Positions 12,638 through 12,766 of a stretch of 12,766 nucleotides of DNA are shown here, one piece after another. The translations under genes and the position numbers were made by a program. Origin of the DNA: Cyclobacteriaceae bacterium (GTDB lineage Bacteria; Bacteroidota; Bacteroidia; Cytophagales; Cyclobacteriaceae); NCBI GenBank assembly GCA_009885605.1, contig VFKK01000133.1:1-12766 (forward strand), in the 5' to 3' direction. Position 1 is the first letter of the stretch; each line of letters starts with the position of its first letter. The notes below the pieces were generated by a model. The model worked only from the letters and a program-made list of their open reading frames with translations. It searched no databases and had not been told where the DNA came from.

Positions 12638-12766
12638 ATGAAAAAAGTAATAATTATTGTCTTAGTTTTAGGTGTGATTTTGGGTATTCTATGGGTTACT
12701 CTAATAAATAAAAAGTCAGATTTAACCGACGAATTACAAACCAGACTGGATAGTGAAATCTCAGAG
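12638..12766 (+). CDS. membrane-anchored protein, N-terminus only
   Basis: An ATG 16 bp after the kdsA stop opens a frame that runs through the window end (43 codons). The first 24 residues (MKKVIIIVLVLGVILGILWVTL) form one strongly hydrophobic segment, a signal anchor or uncleaved signal without a clear lipobox or cleavage site. It is followed by a polar stretch, INKKSDLTDELQTRLDSEIS. The short distance from kdsA suggests it is co-transcribed with the KDO genes. The pattern of one N-terminal anchor followed by a charged helix resembles AsmA-like or other periplasm-facing envelope proteins, but too little is visible to assign a family. Confidence 0.7.
   Translation, partial: MKKVIIIVLVLGVILGILWVTLINKKSDLTDELQTRLDSEISE

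Overview
The window looks like a chromosomal segment from a Bacteroidota member, most likely order Cytophagales and close to Cyclobacteriaceae/Algoriphagus. This is inferred from the gene families (paired Tat ferritin-like proteins, a DUF6089-like barrel, a GNAT-nitrilase fusion, an XRE-S24 repressor), from A-rich leaders without Shine-Dalgarno sequences, from TAnnTTTG-type promoter boxes, and from moderate GC with AT-rich repetitive spacers. No rRNA, tRNA, CRISPR array, insertion sequence or phage gene was seen. No clear candidate for a wholly new system stands out. The most notable items are a structured repeat array between dinB and its putative repressor, and an unlisted 40-residue ORF.

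Layout. 1-608 (minus) is a conserved lipoprotein cut by the window edge. A 557-bp spacer follows, then a two-gene operon (1166-2701) of exported ferritin-like proteins closed by a strong terminator. A minus-strand acetyltransferase (2764-3303) is followed by a DNA-damage neighbourhood: dinB (minus) divergent from an XRE-S24 regulator (plus), then an O6-alkylguanine-DNA alkyltransferase gene. The spacer between dinB and the regulator holds two tandem quasi-palindromes and an inverted partial copy. Next come an exported RidA-like protein (minus), a small GNAT enzyme and a tandem universal stress protein (plus) with a Crp/Fnr-like palindrome upstream. An outer-membrane barrel gene (minus) abuts the stress gene tail to tail.

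The right end (9678 onward) is a tightly packed plus-strand operon: a GNAT-nitrilase fusion, kdsC and kdsA (both for KDO, the LPS inner-core sugar), with coding overlaps, then the start of a membrane-anchored protein that runs off the window. The 458-bp spacer before it holds the small ORF on the minus strand.

Functionally this is mostly stress and envelope housekeeping: di-iron ferritin-like proteins, alkylation and lesion tolerance (Ogt, Pol IV, S24 repressor), universal stress protein, and KDO supply. Several spacers carry short degenerate repeats (3384-3487, 4759-4910, 5641-5777, 6252-6312) that look like dispersed genome-specific repeats or operators.
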